A stretch of DNA of 64,000 nt from an uncultured Paracoccaceae bacterium (lineage in GTDB: Bacteria; Pseudomonadota; Alphaproteobacteria; Rhodobacterales; Rhodobacteraceae): NCBI GenBank assembly GCA_951812305.1, contig CATOSB010000011.1:620001-684000 (forward strand), given 5' to 3'. This document shows, piece after piece, positions 52,681 to 61,322 of this stretch. Under the pieces are notes generated by a model, which saw only the letters and a program-made list of their open reading frames with translations, made no database searches and was not told where the DNA came from. The first letter of the stretch is position 1. Every line of letters starts with the position of its first letter. The position numbers and the translations under genes were made by a program.

Positions 52681-54223
52681 ATGTCCTCTCAACTACTCGC
52701 AGAATGTATGGAGCAATTCGGTCTCCATGGTTTTGAACCGGAATTCCAATCGTATTTTTTGCGGCTAAAATCCCGCTTGCTCTCCAGCGGCGATGTCGCC
52801 TGTGGTTTGGTGGTGCTCACCGCACAAGAGGATGACCACTCGGGGGGGCACATCAAATACTGAGCCTACTTCTGGATGAAGCTCGGATGGGCCTGTAAAA
52901 TGATAATGAGTACGCGGAAGATTTCCTGGAAGCGGTAGAAATGGCCGTTCAAGCCGGTGTTGCTGCGGGCGCGGTAAAGCAGGAAAACATGATGGAATTT
53001 GCGGGCCTCTATCGAAGGGTTGGCTTGCCGGTGCCACAATCATTTATGATCGATCCTGATAATATGGCGCCTCCGTCGGACATGGAGGGCTTCGATCTTT
53101 CCGAGAATCTGGAAAATGTTGCGCGCGATATCATGGACGAGGGAGGCTCGGCCTATGATCTATTCAATGCAATTGACACCATGATGGCAGCGGCACCGGA
53201 GGAAATTCAGGCGGGTCTGGCCAATCACATTGCCACGATGGATGGACCTTTTTTCGAACGTTGCGCTTTGTTCATGCTGTTGTCCGGCCCGCAGCTTGTC
53301 CAGGAGGCCACCATTGCCGGTCTGTTTGAACGCCTTGATGGCTTTGCCTTGAATGCAGAAACATTGACGCTTTTTCCAGTGGACCAGCACAGGCGGCATT
53401 GGATGATCTGATCAAGAAAGCACGCGGCAAACCCATTCCAAGCCAGAGCCAGTCAACCGGAGCAGAAATTCAAGAGATCGGCGCGAGTATAACGGACGGC
53501 GTTGGCGCTCAGAGCATTGCAGTCAGGGTGAAACAGAGTTCAAAGACCGTATTGGCAATGATCCTGATCAAGGCAGGGCATGGGATCAGGGACAGCTTCC
53601 TTGTTCCCCTTGAAAGCAGTGGCGATGCGGAACAAATGATCGGACAACTCCGCGCAGAAACTGGCGCCGACGATATTTCCGCTGACACTTTGCGTGTCTT
53701 GCTGGAGGGTGCATTGGCTGATGGCTTGGCAAACGAATGCCTGCCCGCTCCGGGTTTTCTGGACGTTGTCGAATCCTGTAACCTGTTCGACCTGCGCCCT
53801 CAGGAATTGGGGCTTCAGGCACTACTCGACTTGGCAGATCCCAACCGAAAGATTCAAGATGCCTCAGCGCAGGCGCTCGGGCGCTGGATTAATGATGATA
53901 TGGCGTTGGACTTCCTGGAGCCTCTTACAGACAGCTGGTTCGAGGACAGCCAGGAGACCCGTGAGATTGTCGCCACCGGAAAAACAGCGCGCAGTATCGA
54001 AACCAAGCTCTGGAAATTCCTCGAGACGCGGCGCGATATTTGGGCGCGACGGTTTTTGCAAACAGCGGTGATGTTGAGAGATGGAGACCGGCTCCGGGAG
54101 TGGAAAACCCTGACCGCATCCGCATATGGCTTGATGAATGGACGGGCTTTGAAGCGTATCCCCCTGATGGAAGACATCATGCATACGACAATCGAAGCGG
54201 ATGATGCAAAACTTTGGGGATAG
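52681..54223 (+). pseudogene. Tn3 passenger gene of unknown function, broken by frameshifts
   Basis: Three consecutive frames (52681-52863, about 52890-53411 and 53399-54223) read as pieces of one protein of about 510 residues: MSSQLLAECMEQFGLHGFEP at the start, an acidic helical middle (NLENVARDIMDEGGSAYDLF), and GLQALLDLADPNRKIQDASA near the end. The shift near 53390 is clear because the alternative frame gives GPAQAALDDLIKKARGKP; the first break includes a TGA. It could once have been a HEAT-like or regulatory protein, but I do not recognise it. Breaks may be real or sequencing errors. Confidence 0.6.
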
Positions 54224-54254
54224 CGCGTCACTATGAGTATACCCATGATGACGA

Positions 54255-54325
54255 TGCGCATGAACACTGAAACCCGCCATTTTTATGTTCACTTTGGGTC
54301 TGTTTCGAGATAATGAACAGATCAT
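54255..54325. promoter_or_regulatory. Candidate res site of the transposon resolvase
   Basis: TGAACAC (54261) and the inverted pair TGTTCA (54286) / TGAACA (54314) lie in the 120-bp gap before the resolvase gene, where res subsites are expected. Confidence 0.45.
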
Positions 54326-54343
54326 GTCAGAGGCACACCCAAA

Positions 54344-54934
54344 ATGAACACTTATCAGGCCAAAATCGGATATGCCCGCATCTCGACCGTGGATCAGAAC
54401 CTCGATGCTCAAATCGAGGCACTGACAGCGGCGGGATGTGGGATGGTCCGTCAGGAACAGCGTAGCGGGACGACGCTTGAGGGTCGCCCCGAGCTGAACA
54501 ACATTCTCGACTTCATTCACAAGGGCGAAACTTTGGTTGTCACGCGGATCGACCGTCTGGCACGCTCAATGCACGATCTTCAGACCATCGTCACCCGACT
54601 GAAGGACAAGGGCGCGCATCTCGCGGCCACGGAGCAACCCGTGGATACGTCCACCGCAGCGGGTAAAGCGTTCTTCGATATGCTGGGCGTCTTTGCTGAA
54701 TTCGAGACCAATCTTCGCCGGGAGCGCCAGTCAGAGGGTATCGCCACAGCGAAGCGACGCGGCGTATATCGCGGGCGCAAACCGAAGATCGATATGGTCG
54801 CCATTGGTGAACGATTGGCTGGCGGTGCCACGCCCACCGAGATCGCCCGCGAGATGGGCGTCTCGCGCGGCACCGTCTATAAAGCAAAGGCTTTGATGCC
54901 CTCGGATGGCCAAACGACAGGGCAGAGCCCATAA
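54344..54934 (+). CDS. tnpR: Serine resolvase (Tn3 resolvase TnpR-type)
   Basis: 196 residues. The catalytic Ser sits in YARISTVDQNLDAQ. The Arg-rich active-site helix reads VTRIDRLARSMHDL, then FDMLGVFAEFETNLRRERQ and the C-terminal HTH (GGATPTEIAREMGVSRGTVY). Resolves cointegrates at res. Overlaps the next gene (ATAATG) . Confidence 0.93.
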   Translation: MNTYQAKIGYARISTVDQNLDAQIEALTAAGCGMVRQEQRSGTTLEGRPELNNILDFIHKGETLVVTRIDRLARSMHDLQTIVTRLKDKGAHLAATEQPVDTSTAAGKAFFDMLGVFAEFETNLRRERQSEGIATAKRRGVYRGRKPKIDMVAIGERLAGGATPTEIAREMGVSRGTVYKAKALMPSDGQTTGQSP

Positions 54935-55422
54935 TGAAAAAGAACAAGCGGAAAGCGCGCGTGCAGACGGCCAAGCCACCTGCGAAGGTCGGCCAGGCCA
55001 ATTCCAGGGTGCCCCCGCCGCGCAACCTGACACCCGAGCTATGCAAACGCTTGCGCCGGGACATGACGAAGGCCTGCCTCGCCGTGGTGGAAACGCATGG
55101 GCTGACGGTTGAAGGTGGCGAACTGAGTGACATCGATCTGCGTCATGGCTTCGACATCAGTTTCCGCGTCGGCATTCCGATGGCAGACGGCGCAATCTAT
55201 TCGCCAGACAAAGCCATGTTCGAGGTCCTTGCGCCGCATTTTGGCCTGGAACCCTCTGACTATGGGCGGACCTTCAGATCGAAAGATGAGGTCTTCCGCA
55301 TTGTCGCCATCAATCCAAATAGACCAAAATACCCCATCAGCGCTGAACGCGTCTCAGACGGTCGGGGCTTCAAGTTCCACCCAGACAATGTCGTCATGTA
55401 CTTGCAGAGTTCAGGCGCATGA
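54934..55422 (+). CDS. 162-aa transposon-associated protein of unknown function (copy 2)
   Basis: Starts at the end of the resolvase gene, so translation is coupled. Identical to 19705-20193 in protein sequence. It has a basic N-terminus, a central DLRHGFDISFRVGIPMADG strand pair and C-terminal GFKFHPDNVVMYLQ. No catalytic motif seen. Confidence 0.7.
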   Translation: MKKNKRKARVQTAKPPAKVGQANSRVPPPRNLTPELCKRLRRDMTKACLAVVETHGLTVEGGELSDIDLRHGFDISFRVGIPMADGAIYSPDKAMFEVLAPHFGLEPSDYGRTFRSKDEVFRIVAINPNRPKYPISAERVSDGRGFKFHPDNVVMYLQSSGA

Positions 55423-55482
55423 AACGTACACCATTTGTTCTTTCAAAAGCCCAAATATGCAGCTTCGGGCCAGCCAGGCCCA

Positions 55483-55875
55483 TTAGAAGTCGATTGCTTC
55501 TTCGCCGTCGAAATTGGCAGCGGCATCCAGCATGGCTTTGAAGTTTTCGCAGGCCCCTTTGACCTGATCTTCGATAGCCATCATTTCCATGATGTCTTTG
55601 CAGTTGACGGTCTTGCCTCGCATCAAATCGTCTACCGTTATGGTGATGGCGGCGGCAATAGCGGCCAGATTTCGAACCATGCCACCCGCGGTGTCATTGC
55701 TGTGGGGATTGTATCCCATGCGGTCCTTCGAATAGACAATCTCGCTGCCAATCTTGTATTTCTTGACGTTGGCCGCTTCGGTGTCAGAAAGTTGCACCTT
55801 AGCGTGTAGAGAGAACTGCACGGATTTGGAAAGTAGTCCGGTTGAGGCTTGTGATCTACGCAGCGCAAGTTGCAT
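55483..55875 (-). CDS. 130-aa ATPase companion, second copy (no ATPase downstream)
   Basis: Complete copy of the 4578-4970 gene with the same ribosome-binding site. The duplication ends 3 bp into the place where the ATPase start should be, so this copy is an orphan. Confidence 0.72.
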   Translation of the reverse strand: MQLALRRSQASTGLLSKSVQFSLHAKVQLSDTEAANVKKYKIGSEIVYSKDRMGYNPHSNDTAGGMVRNLAAIAAAITITVDDLMRGKTVNCKDIMEMMAIEDQVKGACENFKAMLDAAANFDGEEAIDF

Positions 55876-56017
55876 TTGTCTTCTCCTTTGTTCGATTTTG
55901 ATTTGTTTTTGCAGCGCACTCGCACGCAGGCGGAGTTGCTTAAGATATAGTAATCTTGGCGGTTTTCTGACTAGTACTGAGGGTGGGCGCGGCAATTGCG
56001 CTGCGCCCGGTTGCCAT

Positions 56018-56199
56018 CTAGGGCAAATCGATTTCGACAAAACAGCCGTCGCGTATTGCGTTTCCAACTGTGCTGTCTTGCACGTCATCGTACGTGTCGA
56101 TTTTTTTCCTCTCACCGGTCTCTGTATTTTGAACAGTATGCCGCGTGAGTTGTCCTCCTTGACCGTGAAAAGACGAGAACACGTTGCCCAGAAATGGTT
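56018..56199 (-). pseudogene. C-terminal gene fragment, copy of 4254-4435
   Basis: Same 60 codons ending in FVEIDLP; no start. Confidence 0.5.
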
Positions 56200-57585
56200 G
56201 AGTTATTGTCAAATCTGGTGTTTGCGGGATCTTTCATGCGGCGGCGGTTTCGGTCTGGGTTTGCTTGATGCCGTCTTTGAAATTGACGCCTTGGATGACG
56301 TCGGCGAGATGATTGAAGCCGCGAAGTTTGCGCCAGTTTTGTTCGGCGCACTGCCCCAGTTTGAAGATCATGTGGAGCATGCCGTCGCGGGCCAGACAGC
56401 CCTTTGAGCGCTTGGTGCGATGACGGATCGTGGCAAAGGCGGATTCAATTGGATTGGTCGTTCGGATGCTTTGCCAATGCATTGCGGGAAAATCGTAGAA
56501 TGCCAGCAGTTCGGTTCGATCTTTCTGAAGCGAGGCGGTGGCTTTGGGGTACTTGTCTTCAAACGTTTTCACGAAGAGATCGAACGCTTGTTCAGCTGAC
56601 TTGCGCGTTTCAGCGCGCCAGATATCGTGCAGCATCGTTTTGGCTTTTGGCTGGGTGGACTTGGGAAAACAGTTGAGGACGTTGCCCGTCTTATGCACCC
56701 AGCAGCGTTGTTGAGGTGTGCCCGGATAGGTTTCTTCAAGAGCGGCCCAGAATCCCAGAGCACCGTCTCCGATGGCCAATTTTGGAGTGTTGAGACCGCG
56801 TTCTCTGAGGCCGATTAGAACCTCCCTCCAGCTCTGTGTGCTTTCACGAGTGCCGTCCTCGATTGCCAGAAATTGTTTCTGACCACGGGTATTTACGCCG
56901 ATCACGACCAGCGCGCACAACTTGTGATCCTCGCCGCGTAAGCCACTGTGAATACCGTCGGCCCAGATGTAGACCCACTCGTCTTGGGACAGGTCTGCGG
57001 TGCGCCACGCCCTGTATTCAGCGGCCCATTCGGCCTTCAATCTGGCAACTGTTTTGGCCGAAAATCCGGTGGCATTAGCCCCGAGCAAACCCTTCAGCGC
57101 CGTTCCCATTTCGCCAGTGGAAATGCCTTTGAGGTAGAGCCAGGGGATCGCAGCCTGCAGCGTCTTGGTCTTGCGCACGTAGGGCGGTACGAGCGCGGAG
57201 CGGAAACTCACTGGCTTGCCGGTTTTCGAGCGTATCTTTGGAATCTCTACGGTCACAGGTCCAACACCCGTTTGGATTTCACGGGCGGGATGACTGCCAT
57301 TACGTACCACCCCGGCGCGCCCGTCTGGTGTTTTGAGGTGAGCAAAGCGATCCATCAATTCCGCAAGCTCAGTTTGAACGGCGGCTTGGATCAGAGCCTG
57401 CGCGCCCGTGCGCAAAAGCTCAGTCAACGGATCAAGGCTGACCTCTCGACCGGCAAATTCAACGATGTTAGTCTCGTCCATGGTGGTGCGTCCTTCTTGG
57501 GTCGGATTGGGTTTTTGCAAAAACAATCCAAACAGATGCACCGCCAACACTCAAACCACGCGAACACCAGATTCAGCCATAACTC
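56200..57585 (-). mobile_element. IS256-family element, copy 2
   Basis: Same ends as copy 1, inverted orientation, no 8-bp duplication (flanks AAATGGTT and CCCACTCA). Confidence 0.85.
56234..57481 (-). CDS. IS256-family transposase, copy 2
   Basis: 415 residues, identical to 2972-4219; complete. Confidence 0.93.
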   Translation of the reverse strand: MDETNIVEFAGREVSLDPLTELLRTGAQALIQAAVQTELAELMDRFAHLKTPDGRAGVVRNGSHPAREIQTGVGPVTVEIPKIRSKTGKPVSFRSALVPPYVRKTKTLQAAIPWLYLKGISTGEMGTALKGLLGANATGFSAKTVARLKAEWAAEYRAWRTADLSQDEWVYIWADGIHSGLRGEDHKLCALVVIGVNTRGQKQFLAIEDGTRESTQSWREVLIGLRERGLNTPKLAIGDGALGFWAALEETYPGTPQQRCWVHKTGNVLNCFPKSTQPKAKTMLHDIWRAETRKSAEQAFDLFVKTFEDKYPKATASLQKDRTELLAFYDFPAMHWQSIRTTNPIESAFATIRHRTKRSKGCLARDGMLHMIFKLGQCAEQNWRKLRGFNHLADVIQGVNFKDGIKQTQTETAAA

Positions 57586-57713
57586 CCCACTCACTTTGGC
57601 CAGTTTTTTCAGTTTTTCGGCGTCATGCGATCCACCTGAAAAAAAGTTGCTTGCAACAGAGGCAAGTGCAGCAAATTCATCATTCGAGTGGAATGACCGC
57701 GCGATAATTGGGT
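57586..57713 (-). pseudogene. Downstream piece of a hypothetical gene split by IS4 and cut by IS256
   Basis: The minus-strand frame HPIIARSFHSNDEFAALASV followed by ASNFFSGGSHDAEKLKKLAK joins in frame to 58913 (VLDAYFYGY) when IS4 and one GGTAGCCAT are removed. It is then truncated by IS256 copy 2. Confidence 0.6.
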
Positions 57714-57722
57714 GGTAGCCAT

Positions 57723-58912
57723 CTTACCACCCTTCAATTTAGCCAGACATCCCAGAGCTTGGGGATTTTGGCATAACCTGCGAGGCATCGTCGGATAGCA
57801 CGAAGGCCTGTCTTGAAGAGAGAGCATAAGGACCTTCGGGCTTTTCGAATCCCCTTTTTTCGCCGCGTATTGCGACGTGGTGCTCTTCGTTTGCTCCGGT
57901 TGAAACAGCCCAGTACATGGCGATTGCCAGCACCAAAATGAGGCGGGCCAATCGATCCGGCTTTTTGATCTGGCTTTGAGTAATTTCAAAGCCCCGGGTT
58001 TTGAAGTCGGAGAACATGGCTTCAATTCCCCAACGCATTCCATAATCGAGCACCTTGTACTCGGACGGTGCTGCATTCATGGCAATAATCCAAGGCTCTT
58101 TGTGCCCCTCCTCGTGAAGCACTCCAATGTTGCTAAAGACGCCCGTTCCGTAAAGCTCAGCGTTTACAAGCCCTTCGGGCATCAGTTGGGCAATTTCGCG
58201 CGTCATCATCTCGCCACCCTGATGTTGCAGTGTGATATTTCCCTTCATGCGCAGCCGGTAGTCCCATCCAGCCTCCTGGCACCATGCGACCAATCGGGCG
58301 GTTCCATAAAACCGATCTCCCGCCAGCAACACACGCGCATCCGCCGGGAGCCATGGGCGGACTGCTTCCAAAAGCTCATGTTGCACGCGCCATCCAATCG
58401 GCCCTTTGGTCTGGCGTACACGCCAGGCGACCGGGAGGGCCCGATCCCGCATCCGCACCGATAACATCAAAACCTCATGCCCTTCGTTGAGCTTGCTTTG
58501 ATCAAGGGCCACCACAATCGTTTCTCCGGCCTCACACTGGCGGCGGAAAATTTCACCAACATAGGCCTGCATGATCTCATCAGTATCGATGTGAGGATTG
58601 CCCAGAACCCGCGAAATGTATTGATAGCGGTGGTCCACAGAGCCGATATCGCGGGGCAGAGCAGCCGCATTTTCCATCAGATTGACGCTGCGCGTGTTCA
58701 AAATCACGCTTGCTATGATGCACAATCCCTCCCGGCGCGACTTGTGATACCCGAGCAAGCGGTCCTGAAAATCCGCCTCAACCTTCGAATAAAGCTCTGA
58801 AAAACAAACATTTCCCAACAAACCAGCCTCCAATATCAGCAGTGGAGACTCCTTGAATCACACAGATCAGACAAACGTCAAATCAGATCCGGAAATTTTG
58901 AAGGGTGGTAAG
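57723..58912 (-). mobile_element. IS4-family element, complete
   Basis: 1,190 bp. The ends CTTACCACCCTTCAATTTAG and the inverse of CTTACCACCCTTCAAAATTT match. A 9-bp direct repeat GGTAGCCAT flanks it (57714-57722, 58913-58921). Confidence 0.9.
57739..58833 (-). CDS. IS4-family transposase
   Basis: 364 residues. The DDE positions appear as VALDQSKLNEGHEVLML (first Asp), LLAGDRFYGTARL (second) and YGMRWGIEAMFSDFKTRGF (Glu in the YREK-like region). Complete, probably active, and the full-length relative of the fragment at 36192. Confidence 0.92.
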   Translation of the reverse strand: MEAGLLGNVCFSELYSKVEADFQDRLLGYHKSRREGLCIIASVILNTRSVNLMENAAALPRDIGSVDHRYQYISRVLGNPHIDTDEIMQAYVGEIFRRQCEAGETIVVALDQSKLNEGHEVLMLSVRMRDRALPVAWRVRQTKGPIGWRVQHELLEAVRPWLPADARVLLAGDRFYGTARLVAWCQEAGWDYRLRMKGNITLQHQGGEMMTREIAQLMPEGLVNAELYGTGVFSNIGVLHEEGHKEPWIIAMNAAPSEYKVLDYGMRWGIEAMFSDFKTRGFEITQSQIKKPDRLARLILVLAIAMYWAVSTGANEEHHVAIRGEKRGFEKPEGPYALSSRQAFVLSDDASQVMPKSPSSGMSG

Positions 58913-59183
58913 GGTAGCCATAGAAGTAGGCGTCAAGAACGTGAAATTTGGGCAGCGTTAAGTCCCTGGCGGGGCCTGAAGGTTTATCCTTCTTTCGTCC
59001 GAGAAAGCCATAAAGATCATCGTAAGTAAGAGCGGACGTGATAACTGGTCCGCCGCTCGGCGTCAGAAATTCATATCCACTTTCAGTTAGCGCATCGAGC
59101 GTCCTCCCGATGTGAGAAATATAGGCCCTTGCACCCATATTGAGCCTTGCCAGTTCGCCTTCACCGACCGCCTGATCTACCAT
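58913..59183 (-). pseudogene. Upstream piece of the hypothetical gene split by IS4
   Basis: An ATG at 59183 opens MVDQAVGEGELARLNMGARA, then TSALTYDDLYGFLGRKKDKP and LPKFHVLDAYFYGY before the IS4. The reconstructed product is at least 132 residues and unfinished. No family recognised. Confidence 0.6.
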
Positions 59184-59263
59184 CGAATTGAGGGGGCTAG
59201 AACACCTAAAACAGCCTTACCATTCAAGGCATTAGGTGGGTTTGATACCCTGAAAGGGAGATA

Positions 59264-59350
59264 TGGTGCCCAGGAGAGGACTCGAACCTCCACGTCCATA
59301 CAGACACTAGCACCTGAAGCTAGCGCGTCTACCAATTCCGCCACCTGGGC
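59264..59350 (-). tRNA. tRNA-Leu (anticodon CAG)
   Basis: On the minus strand GCCCAGG pairs with CCTGGGC in the acceptor stem, followed by an encoded CCA. The anticodon stem CTAGC/GCTAG encloses TTCAGGT, giving anticodon CAG. A long variable arm (TGTCTGTATGGACG) and the GGTTCGAGTCC T-arm fit tRNA-Leu. It stands at the right border of the accessory region. Confidence 0.95.
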
Positions 59351-59575
59351 AGGTGTCGTGAGCGCCGCATGTAATCCGTTCACAGTTTCAAGTCAACGGG
59401 CGAAAAGGCCTCAAGATTAGGGCTTTGGAATGCAGGAAACGGCCACATTGTCGGACTCAAACTATCCTGCGCCAATGACCGTTCAGGCCGGTATTAAGAA
59501 CCAATATTGCACCCTCGCCGATTCTGCCTATCGTCGCTAACATGACCTCGACCGCGCACTCTTCCGGAGACGTTG

Positions 59576-60085
59576 ATGACCAAGATGCTGAAAGAAAACT
59601 TCATGGAGGCGATGAGCCGTGCGGCGACTTTTGTTGCTGTCGCGACAACGGATGGCGAGGCGGGTCGACACGGCGTGACCGTCAGTTCACTGACGTCCGT
59701 TTCGGCAGATGGCGAACATCCGTCGTTGCTTGTTTGCATCCATCGCCAAAGTGCGGCTTCGACTGCGATTCTTCAAAACGGGGGTTTCTGCGCAAATCTC
59801 CTGGGACATGATCAACAAAGCCTGTCGAACCTTTTTGCGGGCCGCTCAGGTGCAGCCGGATCCGACAGATTCGCAGATTGTGCTTGGCACCCCGGTCGTG
59901 CGGGACAACCGATGCTTGCAGGGGCGGCTGCGAGCTTTGAATGCACTTTGGCGACATCGGTATTGTGGGAAAGCCACTTTGTCATAATTGGAAAAGTAAC
60001 GGCGGTGGAGATGTCAGAGAATGAAGATGTCCTTCTTTATGGGCAACGGGGCTATCGCCGCTCTGTCCAGATTATCGGCGACTGA
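59576..60085 (+). CDS. Flavin reductase-like (DIM6/NTAB) FMN-binding protein
   Basis: 169 residues from the ATG at 59576 (a TTG just before is less likely; GGAGA upstream). The fold signature is the N-terminal MSRAATFVAVATTDG, GVTVSSLTSVSADGEHPSLLVCI (flavin phosphate site), a Cys-containing middle GGFCANLLGHDQQSLSNLFA, and SHFVIIGKVTAVEM. Family members reduce FMN/FAD with NAD(P)H and feed monooxygenases. It is followed after 8 bp by the CaiB-like gene, so the two form an operon; a joint acid-degradation role is inferred. Confidence 0.88.
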   Translation: MTKMLKENFMEAMSRAATFVAVATTDGEAGRHGVTVSSLTSVSADGEHPSLLVCIHRQSAASTAILQNGGFCANLLGHDQQSLSNLFAGRSGAAGSDRFADCAWHPGRAGQPMLAGAAASFECTLATSVLWESHFVIIGKVTAVEMSENEDVLLYGQRGYRRSVQIIGD

Positions 60086-60093
60086 TTTAACAG

Positions 60094-61236
60094 ATGCGCG
60101 GGAACGGACCACTTTCCGGTTTTCGGGTCGTGGAATTCTTTGGCCTCGGGCCAGGTCCATTTGCTGGCATGATGCTGGCGGATATGGGTGCCGAGGTGAT
60201 CCGCATCGACCGCACCGTGCAGGCGAGCCTTGGTGATACGCAGGGGTTTCTGGGACGCGGTCGCCGCTCAATTTCGCTTGATCTGAAAACCCCAAAAGGC
60301 GTTGCTGTTGCAATGAAGCTGATCGAAACCGCCGATGCGCTGATTGAAGGGCATCGCCCCGGCGTCATGGAGCGGTTGGGTCTTGGACCAGAAGATTGCC
60401 ACAAAAGGAACCCGCGGCTGGTCTATGGGCGGATGACGGGATGGGGTCAGAAGGGGCCGCTTTCGCACGCCGCCGGTCACGATTTGAACTATATCGCCAT
60501 CACAGGCGCGCTTTGGGCAACCGGCAGCGCCGGTGAAACACCCGCCTTTCCAATGAACCTGTTGGGTGATTTTGGCGGCGGCGGGATGTATCTGGCGTTT
60601 GGAATCCTTGCGGGGCTTCTTCATGCGCAAAAGACCGGGCAGGGCGATATTGTGGATGCCGCGATTTGTGATGGCACCGCATCCCTGATGGCGATGATCT
60701 ATGGAATGCGTGCTGCGGGTCAGTGGCATGACGAACGCGCCTCCAATCTACTGGACGGTGGCGCACCTTGGTACGGTGTTTACGAATGTGCCGACGGGCG
60801 TTGGATTTCGATTGGCGCGTTGGAACCAAAGTTCTGGGTTTGCCTTTGTGAGTTGCTAGATATTGATCCGGCTGGGTTGGGGGATCGTGACGACAGGTCG
60901 AATTGGCCCGCGATCAAAACTGCTTTGAGCCAATCGTTTTTGTCCAAAACTCGTGACGAGTGGTGCGCAATATTGGAAGGAACCGATGCCTGTTTTGCGC
61001 CAGTTCTGAGCCCTGCTGAAGCGGCGGATTACCAACACAATCGCGCCCGGCAGGTATTTACCGACGATGGATTTTCCCAGCCAATGCCCGCGCCGCGATT
61101 TACCAATGCATCGACTGAGTTGCCGATTGGGCCTCCGGAACCCGGATCTGACAGCCGCGCAATTCTCGCTGAGCTGGGGTATTCGAAGAATGTCATTGAA
61201 ACCATGATCAAATGCGGTGTCGTCAAGGCCGTTTGA
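60094..61236 (+). CDS. CaiB/BaiF-family CoA-transferase or alpha-methylacyl-CoA racemase
   Basis: 380 residues, 8 bp after the flavin reductase. The N-terminal VVEFFGLGPGPFAGMMLADMGAEVIRID and RSISLDLKTPKG are typical class III CoA-transferase segments. The catalytic Asp is probably Asp130 in GHDLNYIAITG, a context nearer to alpha-methylacyl-CoA racemases than to formyl-CoA transferases. DAAICDGTASLM and the PWYGVYECADGRWISIGALE block also match. It acts on acyl-CoA esters in the cytoplasm. Confidence 0.92.
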   Translation: MRGNGPLSGFRVVEFFGLGPGPFAGMMLADMGAEVIRIDRTVQASLGDTQGFLGRGRRSISLDLKTPKGVAVAMKLIETADALIEGHRPGVMERLGLGPEDCHKRNPRLVYGRMTGWGQKGPLSHAAGHDLNYIAITGALWATGSAGETPAFPMNLLGDFGGGGMYLAFGILAGLLHAQKTGQGDIVDAAICDGTASLMAMIYGMRAAGQWHDERASNLLDGGAPWYGVYECADGRWISIGALEPKFWVCLCELLDIDPAGLGDRDDRSNWPAIKTALSQSFLSKTRDEWCAILEGTDACFAPVLSPAEAADYQHNRARQVFTDDGFSQPMPAPRFTNASTELPIGPPEPGSDSRAILAELGYSKNVIETMIKCGVVKAV

Positions 61237-61322
61237 ACCGCCAGATTTACTGTTTGTTAATGTTAATTACCGATTAATGACCTGTACTGGCGGGCAGCGA
61301 CCCGTGCGATAAGGGCCAGTAA

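Larger units (their letters stand above)
49690..55459 (+). mobile_element. Tn3-family transposon, 5.8 kb
   Basis: Inverted ends share CATATTTGGGCTTTTGAAAG plus AAC, with partial identity to about 35 bp (ending in ACG). Inside are a tnpA, a decayed passenger gene, a res-like site, a resolvase and a 162-aa gene. No 5-bp duplication is seen. A fragment of its right end is duplicated at 19647-20323. Confidence 0.85.
55480..57585. repeat. Right arm of the 2.1-kb inverted duplication (partner 2868-4973)
   Basis: Same gene content and encoded proteins as the left arm. It joins the Tn3 outer flank on one side and a different host gene on the IS256 side. Confidence 0.9.

Noticed and set aside
2868..57585. 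Composite transposon formed by the two inverted IS256 copies
   Set aside because: No shared target duplication at the outer ends, 54 kb apart, and the duplication extends beyond the IS; recombination explains it better.
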